A DNA stretch of 64,000 nt. Origin: Isochrysis galbana. Its lineage: Eukaryota > Haptophyta > Isochrysidales > Isochrysidaceae. The notes beneath the pieces are model-generated. The model was given only the letters and a program-made list of their open reading frames with translations. It did not search any database and had not been told where the DNA came from. The translations under genes and the position numbers were made by a program. This document shows positions 1-9,828 of the stretch, piece after piece (the first letter of the stretch is position 1; the number at the start of each line of letters is the position of its first letter). The stretch spans positions 496,001 to 560,000 of the forward strand of contig CM030933.1 in NCBI GenBank assembly GCA_018136815.1, read 5' to 3'.

Positions 1-250
1 TTCGTCGTTCGGTATTATCGTTATAATTCTCTCGTTCTCGTTCTCGGTCAAAAGCTTCGCTTGGACGCATAGGATCTTGAGTTGTGGAGCGCCCTCTCTC
101 TTTCTCTCGAAAGAGAAGGGAAGTTTCCCCACCTTTCTTCCTCCCAGGCGCCTCGCGAATAGCGAATAGGTTTAATTTGCTATCTCCCCTGCGTTTCTTT
201 ATCTGCTTCTGGGGGCAATCAGGTTTAATTTGCGACCTCTTCATATCTCA
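1..250 (+). mobile_element. Gypsy LTR fragment, runs off the left edge
   Basis: This stretch matches the first part of the LTRs at 31075-31922 (same strand) and at 8263-9387 (opposite strand). Shared blocks include the run before the AGCTTCGC/AACTTCGC box, the purine box near 100-125 and the tandem 'caggtttaatttgc' phrases. It lies opposite in orientation to the full-length element that begins at 472. Similarity ends near 250, and the left end lies outside the window. It is a fossil fragment of a still-recent family. Confidence 0.75.
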
Positions 251-443
251 CCCCACTGCTCCCAAGGTCTCCCCCTTGGTGCAATGGGATGACGCTCGCT
301 CGCGGCGAGGTGCGCATGCTGCAGTTTGAGGCTCGTCGAGTGCGACGAGCGAGTGCGAGTCAGGCAGGGACAGGCAGGCAGGCAGGCGGGCATGGGGCAT
401 GGGCAGGGGCATGGCAGTGGCACACACCTGGGTGGGAGCTCCA
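251..443 (-). other. Possible primer-binding site and leader of a copia-type element
   Basis: Read on the minus strand, the copia-type LTR ends at 444 and is followed directly by TGGAGCTCCCACCCAGG. This begins with TGG, as expected of a primer-binding site for a tRNA ending in CCA. The remaining sequence is GC-rich with CAGG/GGCA runs and no clear gene. That this is the leader of the element whose 5' LTR spans 444-10694 is inference; the tRNA is not identified. Confidence 0.35.
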
Positions 444-471
444 TATCGCACTGGCTGCCAGGGAGCAGCCA

Positions 472-1596
472 TGACGAATTGGGATGGCCCATAGGGCCTG
501 AGGGCAATGAGGAAGGAGGCAGACCGGCGGCAGGCGCGGCGGAGGAGACGACTTCGGAGACGCTGACGGGCTGAGGCCCGTCAGCAGAGGAAGGCGGGCA
601 GGCGGGCTTGAGCGAGGGCGAGGACGGCGGCGAGAGCGACATCGAGCGAGAGGCGAGAGGCGAGGGTGAGTGAGAGGAGGGCTGTGTTGGCAGGGGCTGG
701 TGAGGCAAGGAGAGTTTGTAGGGTACGAGTGTTACGAGAGCGAGAGCGACGAGAGCGAGAGCGACGGATGACGACTGACGACAAGACGTCGGATCCAACG
801 ATGCTGCGACACCGACTCACGAACACACTAGAATCATTCACCCAAACCAAGCAAAACATGAAATAACCGAGACCCCACATCGCCGGTAACTCAAACACGT
901 CGCGAGAGACAGAGAGAGAGAGCGAGAGAGAGAGAGAATCCGCAGCGACGGTCGGAGCGTGTCTTCGCTTTGGATTTTCCCACCAAGGCGGAAAGTCGAA
1001 GAGGAACGTTATGTCGCGCAACCACGGCGATCACATTGGATACAGATCGCAGCGAGGTATCCTTGCAATCGAAGAAATCTTGCTGTTGAGCGTGGACCTT
1101 CTAGACGTTTCTATCGAGCAACCCCGAGTAGCAACCAAGGGAGGAGAAAACCAAAAACCAACGGGACCAAGGGCTTCCATCTTCCATGCAACTTGCATCA
1201 AGGGGAAAGATAACCCAAAACCAAAGCAGCGAATCTAAATCAATCTCCAAGGGGAGATGGCAAACCAAGGACCAAGGAGAAAGATTCCCTCACCCAAGCA
1301 GCGAACCTAAATCGATCTCCGAGGGGAGATGGCAAACCAAACCTGATTGCCCCCAGAAGCAGGTAAAGAAACGCGGGGAGATAGCGAATTAAACCTTTTG
1401 CGAGGCGCCTGGGAGGAAGAAAGGTGGGGAAACTTCCCTTCTCTTCGAGAGAGCAGAGGGAGGGCGCTCCAGAACCCTAGATCCTAGGCGTCCACGCGAA
1501 GTTTTTGACCGAGAACGAGAACGAGAGAATTATAACGATAAATACCGAACGAAGAGAAGAGAGAAGCCTAGCGAGAGTCGATTCGCGAATGCGACA
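472..1596 (-). repeat. 3' LTR of the 8.9-kb gypsy element
   Basis: Direct repeat of 8263-9387 at an offset of 7,791 bp, 1,125 bp long, with TG...CA termini on the minus strand. It is preceded by a purine tract. It also contains a copy of the codons with which gag begins in the 5' LTR. Confidence 0.93.
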
Positions 1597-4500
1597 CCCC
1601 CCTGCTAGGATCGAGCGTCCCGCGAGGGAAGGAAGAGAACCTAACGGATAGCGGAGAGTTCCATCCAGGCAAGATGGCCGAGCAATACGCAATACCTAAC
1701 GAGACCGAATGGGCGAGGAGCGAACGAAGAATGAAACAATAAATTCGAATGGAGAGCCACGCTCCAAACGCCGAACCACGACGGAAGACGTGACGACCGA
1801 GATACGAATAATCGAGGATCGATAAGAATAAGAACGCGGAACGACGAGAAACGAGAGAGTCCAGAACGAGAAACGAAGAAATCGAGAATCGAGAGCGGTA
1901 AGAACGCGGAACGACAAGAATCGAGAATCGAGAACGAGAAACGAAGAACGGTAAGAACGCGGAACGACGAGAATCGAGAATCGAGAACAAGAAACGAGGA
2001 ACCTCCCCCTCCGGAGTTGGGGTTTCGACGCTAGTGGCGACCATTGGAGGAGAATCGAGGCCGTCACGGGGTGGTAGACGGTCGACGAGGATGGCGGAGT
2101 CGGGGTAGTTTTCGATGATCTCCAGCGGCAGGCGAACGGAGAACGTACCCCTCGATCGCGAGGGGATAGTGATAGGCTGCCTGGTGTACAGAGCGAACTC
2201 TTTCGACGCAACGGCCGACGTAGAGACGTCGGCGAAGAATGGCTCAATTTCGACGGCGGCAGACGAACGGTTAGGAGACGAAGGTGGACTGCGAGTGAAG
2301 TCGAGACGAGGGGGCGGCTCAAGCTCGGGATCGAGAGGGGGCAATGGAACCGAAGTCGACATTGCCGGCGGCGACTCGCCGTGAGCCTGGCGGGATGAAA
2401 CGTTGTCCGAGATAGGAACGAGCGACGACTCCTCTGCCCGTAGCGAGTCGGCGGGGATCACGGCGACAAGCGGTGCAGAGGAGAGACGAGGGCGAGTGGA
2501 GACGAGGGACGGAACGCGACGATTGTTGACCATAAGGGTCAAGCGGCTATCACGCCCAGCATCCGGCGACAGTTCGATACAGGCGGCGTATGCTTCCAGG
2601 AAATCGTTTCCCAGGAGAAGCATAGGTGCGCCTTCGACGACGAGGAAACGGTGTCGGAATTCGACACCGGAGAGAGAGAAGACCAACGTGGCGTAGCCGC
2701 GGGTACGGAGGGGGTTACCATCCGGTCCGACAACGGCAGGTCGGTCCGAAGCGTGTTCGAGCAAGACGCAAGCGTCGCGGGGCAATGTGGCCAACAGCTC
2801 GGTGGTTACAACCGAGGGACCGGCTCCCGTGTCGGCTAGAGTCTTGTTGACGGCGAGGGCGGAATCGACGATATAACGAGTAGGGCCCGTGGCGGAGTGA
2901 CGGCAAACGATGAGATTGCGAACGTACAGGCAGTGGCGGGGGTATAGGCTTGGCGGCGTGTCGGAGACAAGCCTCGCCGGTACCTCCCTGGTCAAAGAAG
3001 CGACGACAGCAGGCTGGTTGAGAGCAGGTGTGAAACCCGAGGGAACGAAGGCGGCGTGCCGCTGCCTATGGTCGGCAATGACGTCAGCAACGGAGCGGCG
3101 AGCAGGGCGATCGAGCGGAGGCAGCGGTGGGTGCGAGTCCGGCAGGGCACCCAAGCCTAGGCGACATGGCGGCGTAGGGAGAAGAGCGAGGCGTTCCTGG
3201 TCCGACCAGGTAAGACGCAAGGCAGCATGCCAGCCCTCTGGCATGAACGTGTCCGGAAAGGAAACGGAGGCACACGTCTCCAAGAGAGGAGGCATTGGAA
3301 CGAACGGCAATGAGGACGAGGGAGAGGGAGAGGGAGCAAGGATCGGCAACGCCTCCTCCTCTACCGCGGACGAGTGAAGGCGGACTTCCGCATCGAGCGC
3401 CGAAGCCAGCGATGGAGACAATGGCAACCAGGCATACGAGATCAAGCCTTGCGCACCGCGCACCGCCGTCCATATACGCCAGCGGTTGCGGACCCTGCGA
3501 ATCATTCGAGCTGGACGGGCGGGCAACAACGACGAGCGGGGCGATCCTAGCCACGGCCGCCACTCCATATCAATCGCGGCGACACTCGAAACATTCGAAG
3601 GCTCGGAACTGGAACTGGAACCAGCCTGAGCCACTTGGCTGGATTGTCGATCGCGCGCTAGAGATAGGAGAGAGGCGGCGGACGTGGCCGGACGAGAAGG
3701 AGTACGGCGACAATAGTCCAAAACGACGGGCATCCACTGCATCGCCATCGCACCGGCGATGCCCACGTAGGTGCGGCTGCGCATCGAGCCGCGATGAGGG
3801 GACATGGGAAGGTTTGCCATTGCGTGCTGGCGACCAGGAACAATGCAAGTCGGCATGAGCGGAGGAAGGTTGGGCGAAAGGTAGAGTCCCGTAGCCTTAG
3901 TGTGCCCCGTTCCATGTTGCCATGGATGGACATATTGCGTAGCTTCGAGACCCCCGAGTAGAGACTTAGCGTAGTGGTGCATTTTCGGGTTCTCCACCGC
4001 TAGAAACGGAGCCCTGGCGTTCAGGCGACGGCGGAATTGTTTTGCGGCGGAGATCGTATCGGACATGCGCTGCGGGTTGGAGTGGATCCACCTTAAGCCA
4101 GCGTTCGAGAGATAGGTACACGGCGGGTGCGCGATAATCAAGTCCCATCCGAGGTCTTGGACGAGATCCGCGTCCCCTTCGAAGTGCGGAACGTAGTCGA
4201 CGTCGGACGGAAACAAATCGCACGTCGCCACATCAGCGCCAGCAAGCAAAAACATGGACGAGACTACTCCACTCGTCTCGCCGATAATCAAGACGCGAGG
4301 AGGCGAGATGCCGTCGGTCTGCACGGCCTCGACGTCACGCCTTACGTCTCTGAGTGTGACACAAATTTCGTCGAAGTGGATAGGTAGCACCTGAGCTGGA
4401 GACTCAGGCGATCGGCTAGGGCGCAGAACAAGCTGCGCCGCCTCGGCAATATCTTTCGGCATTACGTGCGCGGCACCGTGAGCGGCGGCGCGTTGGAAAG

Positions 4501-5284
4501 CGAGATCGATAACGTACGAGAGGGTCTCGCCCTCCTTCAAGGAAGGGCGAGTGCGCGCGAGATGTATGAGCAAATCTTCAGCGGCCGGAACCAAAGTCAG
4601 GCACACTGAAAGCTGACAAAGCGGAACGACAGCGGAAACGGAAACGGGACTGCGAGTGACCTGAATGGACGGAGACGCGGCGGCCAAGGTGCGAACCATC
4701 TGAAAAGAACGGGACACGACGGCCGGAAGAGAGTCGGACGAGAATAGAGCGGGTCGAGAACGGAACAATCGGCGGAATGCGCGTTGCACGACGGAGGGTA
4801 TGTTGGCGAACACCCCTTCGTCAGCTAAGGAAGATTCATCAAACAAGCTAGTCGGTAGCGGTCGCCAACCCAATCGGGTTGGTGCAACCATCGTAGGCGG
4901 CGCGAGCCAACGGCGAACAGCGAGGGTGTAGGCCACCGTCCATCCGGAGGGGCTAACCTCGCTAGCACGGCCAAGGCAGCTTAAAGGCGAGTCTCGAGGG
5001 AACGAATTGGCCAGTCCATCCAGGATTTGACTGGCGACAGCAGACGGATCGGCAGCGACGGAGCTCAAGGCAAGAATTAGCGTTGAGCGCTCGAAATCGA
5101 GAGCATTGAACGAATGATTCGAGAACGACGAGAGCGACGAAGGAGGTAGCGAACGAACGGCGAGAGAGAGAACGGGACTCCCGGAGTCGAGTCGTCCCCA
5201 CCACATATGAGCAGATGAGGGTGACTCCGGATCGATTGAACGACTGAAACGAAAACGCGAACTTCGGGAACGACGGGATCGCAA
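1568..5284 (-). CDS. Gypsy element ORF2: methylase-like domain and retropepsin
   Basis: This 1,238-codon ORF of a retroelement holds two recognisable parts. Residues about 330-525 (nt about 4297-3710) resemble the phage/bacterial DNA methylase-like family with the signature IAHPPCTYLSNAG: a nucleotide-binding-like loop (LIIGETSGVV), an acidic CDLFPSD strand end, the HPPC box at 386-389, an AVENP box at 429-433 and a PWQHG...KATGLYL block at 454-469. Residues about 800-905 are an aspartic protease with DTGAG at 818-822 and LLGNDFL near 890. The stretch after the protease resembles the protease-RT linker of gypsy elements and then passes into the 3' tandem-repeat zone and LTR, which are probably not coding. 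The first 300 residues have no assigned function. Family placement is from memory of motifs; whether the domain methylates DNA is unknown. Confidence 0.8.
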   Translation of the reverse strand: MRSRRSRSSRFRFSRSIDPESPSSAHMWWGRLDSGSPVLSLAVRSLPPSSLSSFSNHSFNALDFERSTLILALSSVAADPSAVASQILDGLANSFPRDSPLSCLGRASEVSPSGWTVAYTLAVRRWLAPPTMVAPTRLGWRPLPTSLFDESSLADEGVFANIPSVVQRAFRRLFRSRPALFSSDSLPAVVSRSFQMVRTLAAASPSIQVTRSPVSVSAVVPLCQLSVCLTLVPAAEDLLIHLARTRPSLKEGETLSYVIDLAFQRAAAHGAAHVMPKDIAEAAQLVLRPSRSPESPAQVLPIHFDEICVTLRDVRRDVEAVQTDGISPPRVLIIGETSGVVSSMFLLAGADVATCDLFPSDVDYVPHFEGDADLVQDLGWDLIIAHPPCTYLSNAGLRWIHSNPQRMSDTISAAKQFRRRLNARAPFLAVENPKMHHYAKSLLGGLEATQYVHPWQHGTGHTKATGLYLSPNLPPLMPTCIVPGRQHAMANLPMSPHRGSMRSRTYVGIAGAMAMQWMPVVLDYCRRTPSRPATSAASLLSLARDRQSSQVAQAGSSSSSEPSNVSSVAAIDMEWRPWLGSPRSSLLPARPARMIRRVRNRWRIWTAVRGAQGLISYAWLPLSPSLASALDAEVRLHSSAVEEEALPILAPSPSPSSSLPFVPMPPLLETCASVSFPDTFMPEGWHAALRLTWSDQERLALLPTPPCRLGLGALPDSHPPLPPLDRPARRSVADVIADHRQRHAAFVPSGFTPALNQPAVVASLTREVPARLVSDTPPSLYPRHCLYVRNLIVCRHSATGPTRYIVDSALAVNKTLADTGAGPSVVTTELLATLPRDACVLLEHASDRPAVVGPDGNPLRTRGYATLVFSLSGVEFRHRFLVVEGAPMLLLGNDFLEAYAACIELSPDAGRDSRLTLMVNNRRVPSLVSTRPRLSSAPLVAVIPADSLRAEESSLVPISDNVSSRQAHGESPPAMSTSVPLPPLDPELEPPPRLDFTRSPPSSPNRSSAAVEIEPFFADVSTSAVASKEFALYTRQPITIPSRSRGTFSVRLPLEIIENYPDSAILVDRLPPRDGLDSPPMVATSVETPTPEGEVPRFLFSILDSRRSAFLPFFVSRSRFSILVVPRSYRSRFSISSFLVLDSLVSRRSAFLFLSILDYSYLGRHVFRRGSAFGAWLSIRIYCFILRSLLAHSVSLGIAYCSAILPGWNSPLSVRFSSFPRGTLDPSRGVSHSRIDSR

Positions 5285-5502
5285 CCTAGGGTAGTATCCC
5301 CAGGTTGGAACGACAACAAGAAGGCTTTGCTCAGCCGTCCGAGGGACGGCGAGCTCGTAGATCGGAGAGGCGAAACGTTAGAGGTACGAAATGAAACGCG
5401 AACGGGAGTGACAGAAGTATCGAGAAGCGAAAGGGGTGGCGGTCCAGGCCGCCGAGGAATTGAGAAGTCAACGAAGCATATGGCGGCGGCCTCGCCTATT
5501 CC

Positions 5503-8500
5503 CTAACGGCGGTTGCGGCCGAGGACGACGAGACGACGAAGGTAGGCGCGGTGGGCGTCGGGGATCTCCGGCTCGCCCTCGCAAAGGAAGCGGATGAACG
5601 GCTGGCAGTAGTACGGCGAATGGGCGCCATCGCCTGTCCCATATCGCCAATTGTCGGGGTGGTCGGGACGGGCCGTATCGTGATCGGGAGGAGCGGGGCG
5701 GAAGGCACAATAGGCACAGCCGGTGGCTGTGGTCCATACACCGCCCTCAGACGTAGGGCGCTGCGTGCGGGGCACCTTCATAGACGCGTCGGTCGGACGG
5801 GCCCTGGCGAATGAAGCAGCCAGGTCAGCGTGCCCACAGTAGCGTGACATCGGGTCGAAATCTACCTTAGCATTACGCCAAGATTCCAAATCCCATTTGG
5901 CGCCCTCGGGATGGCCGAGGTTGTCCGAAGGCGGCGCGCAGCGGCGGCTCTTTTGCGATGGCGGTGTGTCGAGAGGTGGGAGTCCACCCTCCAACTTGGG
6001 AGGCGGCTCCCTGGTGTGGTCGGTGCGTCCCTGGTGGGACCGATCTCCATTGCGATTATTTCGAGTATCGGAGCCGCGGCCGCTTCCTGAGGTAGCGGCC
6101 GAGGGTTTGTCGCTTTTGTCCGGAGCTGGCTTCGAGGAACCCAGGCGGTCCTTAACCATCCGGACGACGTCGTCGATGTGGGCGATTGTGAGCGGACCGT
6201 CCGCCTGCTTGCTGCTCCGCGAAGCCTCAGCACGTGCCTGCTCCGCTGGAGCCAACACCATGCGCGCGATCGAGATGCAAGACAGCGAGTGATGCGGCGC
6301 GTCTCCGGCGGCAACCGCCTCTATGCCTCGCTTCCACGCTTTGAGGAACTCGAACGAGTTCTCCGCTCCCCGTGCGCGGTCGCTTTCGTCGGCTTTGACG
6401 CAGGCGTCGAATCTCTCGTTGATTTCGTGCGTGAAGGCAGGGAACTTGAAGACGTTAGCTGCCGTCACCGTCGGGTCATTCATTTTGCGAACGAAGGCGT
6501 CGGTCACGCGAGTGGCCAGAGTCACTAAGTCCTCGCCCTCCGAGCGCGTGGTGCAACGGTCCCATTCCGCGGACGCAGTCTCTTTGGCGAAACCTTTTGC
6601 CCCGGCGGCGAATGATTGGTCGCACTTTGCGATCAGCACGTCGGCATGCAAGCACGGGTTAGCGCAGAGAACCGAGTCCCTAACCGCATCGAGAACATAG
6701 GCCATGATGTGAGGATGGCCCTTCTTTGGATCGCGAGCGGCGAGGAGGAGGCCATTGAGAGCGTCCTGCCAGTCCACGCCCGAGGTGAGTGAGCCCTCGA
6801 GTGCGCGGATCAGTTGCATTCGAAATCCGTCCCAGGAAGCAGCAGCCTTGTTCGGATCGGTAGAGCGAAGGTCGGCGGGGAAGCGTAGCGACTGCAGGCT
6901 CTCGAGGCTAGACTTAGCATCGCGAGTGCCGCCCTTAGTGCGGACGAACGTACGAGCGCGCACCCATTTCGTAAGAGTGCGAGTCGTATAGATGATGCGG
7001 GCATGCCAGGACTCACCAGAGGGGACCTCACGGGCCGCCATCACCTGGTATTCGAGTGGGGCATTAGCGGAGTCGGAGTAGGCCTTGCCGTGGCGCCCAT
7101 AGTGTCGTAGCCATTGTTCAAGAATGTCCGGCTCATCAGACAGGGCTGGGTCCGCGGGAGGAGTGGCGTGGCGCTTAGCGTGACGTCGACTCTCCCGGGT
7201 ACCCTTATGGCCAGACTTAGACTTAGAGGCGTGGGGGCGGAGAGATCGACGAGAGTTAGAGTGTAAACCTTCGGGGGCCATCATAGACGGCCGTCCCTCC
7301 CGAGTATTATAGCCTTTGGCGGCGGCGGCATAGTGGCCACCCTTGGCGCGGCGAGGCTTGCGGCGCGAGTCCGTAGACTCGGATGATCCATCGGAATCCG
7401 AATCGCTGGTCGACGAGGAGTTAGACGAACGCTGGCTGGAGACCGGAGACGAGGACGAGGAGGACGAAGAGGTAGGGGAGCTGTCGCGGCGGCGGCGGCG
7501 GTTCTTCTTCTTGTCCTTACGAGTCTTGTTAGATTTCGATGAGGAGCGAGGGAGCGGCGGTGGCGGAGGCAAAACATTCTCGCCGCCATCATCGGATAGA
7601 GGTGGAAGCGGACTGGCTGCCTGGACTGGTGCAGGAGGGAGTCGGCCTCGTTCAATCGCGTTGGTGACTGCGGCGAGCTGCTGTGAGAACTGTGCGGCCA
7701 TGGCCTGCATGAGCTCGATATAACGCAGCTCGACGGGGTTGAGCCCCGGTGAAGCCGAAGAAGTTGGCGGCGGGACCGTAGCGGACGGTGGGGAAGGAGA
7801 AGGAGAGAGATGAAGAAGGGAGTCGGGCAGCAGACCCGGGGTCTCTTCACCACGAGATAGTCGACTTGGCGCGACCGAAGCGACCGAGAGGCGTTCGAGA
7901 GAGGCGCTGTAGGGCTCGTAGGCTGCCTCCGAGTCCGATGGCAGGGGTGGCGGTGCCTCGAGACATGCGCGAGAAGAGGGGAGGAATCCTTCCAGAGGAT
8001 TATCCTCACCCTGGAAAGACTCGGGCTTGGACCTGCCTCCCATGGACTCCGGCGGCGATGGCGGAGATGATGGCGGAGGCATCGCAGCGAGATCAGGAGG
8101 CGAGGCAAGAGAGGGCATCACCTCCCCCTGTGAAGGTGGTGGTGGATGTCCGTCCGGAGAGGAGGAAGGGAACAGGGCAGGCATGATGCCCGACTCTGCA
8201 GAGGTTGGGGAGACCCCCATTGAGACGTCCAGCGCGGGACGCACCGAGTAGGATTCTACACCTGACGAATTGGGATGGCCCATAGGGCCTGAGGGCAATG
8301 AGGAAGGAGGCAGACCGGCGGCAGGCGCGGCGGAGGAGACGACTTCGGAGACGCTGACGGGCTGAGGCCCGTCAGCAGAGGAAGGCGGGCAGGCGGGCTT
8401 GAGCGAGGGCGAGGACGGCGGCGAGAGCGACATCGAGCGAGAGGCGAGAGGCGAGGGTGAGTGAGAGGAGGGCTGTGTTGGCAGGGGCTGGTGAGGCAAG

Positions 8501-8589
8501 GAGAGTTTGTAGGGTACGAGTGTTACGAGAGCGAGAGCGACGAGAGCGAGAGCGACGGATGACGACTGACGACAAGACGTCGGATCCAA
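5503..8589 (-). CDS. gag: Gypsy element gag-like polyprotein
   Basis: A 1,028-codon ORF. The first roughly 300 residues are rich in Pro and Ser and are followed by Ser/Arg/Lys runs. A capsid-like helical region covers about residues 560-800, including EWDRCTTRSEGEDLVTLATR, a form common in gypsy capsids. Cys/His pairs near the C-terminus (RYCGHADLA, CAYCAF, YYCQPF) may bind zinc or nucleic acid but are not a textbook CCHC knuckle. The first in-frame ATG lies inside the 5' LTR, so about the first 109 codons are LTR sequence. The true start could be later; the ORF simply stays open across the LTR boundary. Confidence 0.75.
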   Translation of the reverse strand: MDPTSCRQSSSVALALVALALVTLVPYKLSLPHQPLPTQPSSHSPSPLASRSMSLSPPSSPSLKPACPPSSADGPQPVSVSEVVSSAAPAAGLPPSSLPSGPMGHPNSSGVESYSVRPALDVSMGVSPTSAESGIMPALFPSSSPDGHPPPPSQGEVMPSLASPPDLAAMPPPSSPPSPPESMGGRSKPESFQGEDNPLEGFLPSSRACLEAPPPLPSDSEAAYEPYSASLERLSVASVAPSRLSRGEETPGLLPDSLLHLSPSPSPPSATVPPPTSSASPGLNPVELRYIELMQAMAAQFSQQLAAVTNAIERGRLPPAPVQAASPLPPLSDDGGENVLPPPPPLPRSSSKSNKTRKDKKKNRRRRRDSSPTSSSSSSSSPVSSQRSSNSSSTSDSDSDGSSESTDSRRKPRRAKGGHYAAAAKGYNTREGRPSMMAPEGLHSNSRRSLRPHASKSKSGHKGTRESRRHAKRHATPPADPALSDEPDILEQWLRHYGRHGKAYSDSANAPLEYQVMAAREVPSGESWHARIIYTTRTLTKWVRARTFVRTKGGTRDAKSSLESLQSLRFPADLRSTDPNKAAASWDGFRMQLIRALEGSLTSGVDWQDALNGLLLAARDPKKGHPHIMAYVLDAVRDSVLCANPCLHADVLIAKCDQSFAAGAKGFAKETASAEWDRCTTRSEGEDLVTLATRVTDAFVRKMNDPTVTAANVFKFPAFTHEINERFDACVKADESDRARGAENSFEFLKAWKRGIEAVAAGDAPHHSLSCISIARMVLAPAEQARAEASRSSKQADGPLTIAHIDDVVRMVKDRLGSSKPAPDKSDKPSAATSGSGRGSDTRNNRNGDRSHQGRTDHTREPPPKLEGGLPPLDTPPSQKSRRCAPPSDNLGHPEGAKWDLESWRNAKVDFDPMSRYCGHADLAASFARARPTDASMKVPRTQRPTSEGGVWTTATGCAYCAFRPAPPDHDTARPDHPDNWRYGTGDGAHSPYYCQPFIRFLCEGEPEIPDAHRAYLRRLVVLGRNRR

Positions 8590-9387
8590 CGATGCTGCGA
8601 CACCGACTCACGAACACACTAGAATCATTCACCCAAACCAAGCAAAACATGAAATAACCGAGACCCCACATCGCCGGTAACTCAAACACGTCGCGAGAGA
8701 CAGCGAGAGAGAGCGAGAGAGAGAGAGAATCCGCAGCGACGGTCGGAGCGTGTCTTCGCTTTGGATTTTCCCACCAAGGCGGAAAGTCGAAGAGGAACGT
8801 TATGTCGCGCAACCACGGCGATCACATTGGATACAGATCGCAGCGAGGTATCCTTGCAATCGAAGAAATCTTGCTGTTGAGCGTGGACCTTCTAGACGTT
8901 TCTATCGAGCAACCCCGAGTAGCAACCAAGGGAGGAGAAAACCAAAAACCAACGGGACCAAGGGCTTCCATCTTCCATGCAACTTGCATCAAGGGGAAAG
9001 ATAACCCAAAACCAAAGCAGCGAATCTAAATCAATCTCCAAGGGGAGATGGCAAACCAAGGACCAAGGAGAAAGATTCCCTCACCCAAGCAGCGAACCTA
9101 AATCGATCTCCGAGGGGAGATGGCAAACCAAACCTGATTGCCCCCAGAAGCAGGTAAAGAAACGCGGGGAGATAGCGAATTAAACCTTTTGCGAGGCGCC
9201 TGGGAGGAAGAAAGGTGGGGAAACTTCCCTTCTCTTCGAGAGAGCAGAGGGAGGGCGCTCCAGAACCCTAGATCCTAGGCGTCCACGCGAAGTTTTTGAC
9301 CGAGAACGAGAACGAGAGAATTATAACGATAAATACCGAACGAAGAGAAGAGAGAAGCCTAGCGAGAGTCGATTCGCGAATGCGACA
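8263..9387 (-). repeat. 5' LTR of the 8.9-kb gypsy element
   Basis: Same sequence as 472-1596 with hardly any difference seen by eye (one in a GA-rich run near 8704). TG...CA termini. It would hold the element promoter and also overlaps the start of the gag ORF at 8589. Confidence 0.93.
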
Positions 9388-9828
9388 AGCCAGGGCGGCA
9401 ACAAAAAGCAGGAAGGTCATGACAGACAGTGAGTGAGACAGTGCTACAGGGGTGGAGAGTAGAACCTGGGACACCTGGTGGCACTGCAGATCTCACGAAG
9501 ATACCTTGTCTCAACAACACTGACAACGAGCACAAAACCTTACATATACCCCACCGCGGTTCTTTGGATAATACTCTGAGACAAACAGGAAGGCGCGCGA
9601 GGGAAGAGAGAAGGAATCGAGAATATAGGGAATCGGCGGGTATTGTCTTAGTATGAGCCGATGAAGCGTCGTGGGTGTTGATGAAGGTGAGATTCCTTAG
9701 ATGCACTAAGTCGATCTAGAGTGAGCTGAGATCCCCAAGATGAAGGCGATGTCTAGAAGTCGATGTGCAAATGACTTGGGAACTCTAGAACTCGATGTGC
9801 ATCAAGCATCAACTGCAGATGATTATGT

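Larger units (their letters stand above)
472..9387 (-). mobile_element. Complete-ended Ty3/gypsy-type LTR retrotransposon with a DNA-methylase-like domain
   Basis: The 8,916-bp element lies on the minus strand between identical 5-bp target duplications AGCCA (467-471 and 9388-9392). Its 1,125-bp LTRs (8263-9387 and 472-1596) start TGTCGC and end TTCGTCA, and they are almost identical, so the insertion is very recent. A polypurine tract (AGCAGGGGGG on the minus strand) abuts the 3' LTR. Two long ORFs are visible: gag (8589-5503), then an ORF with a methylase-like domain and a retropepsin (5284-1568). I see no reverse transcriptase, RNase H or integrase module, so it looks whole at its ends but probably depends on a relative for mobility. 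Gypsy assignment rests on the retropepsin, the protease-to-RT linker type, the 5-bp duplication and a chromodomain-bearing relative at 29357-31922. No standard tRNA primer site is obvious next to the 5' LTR. Confidence 0.9.
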
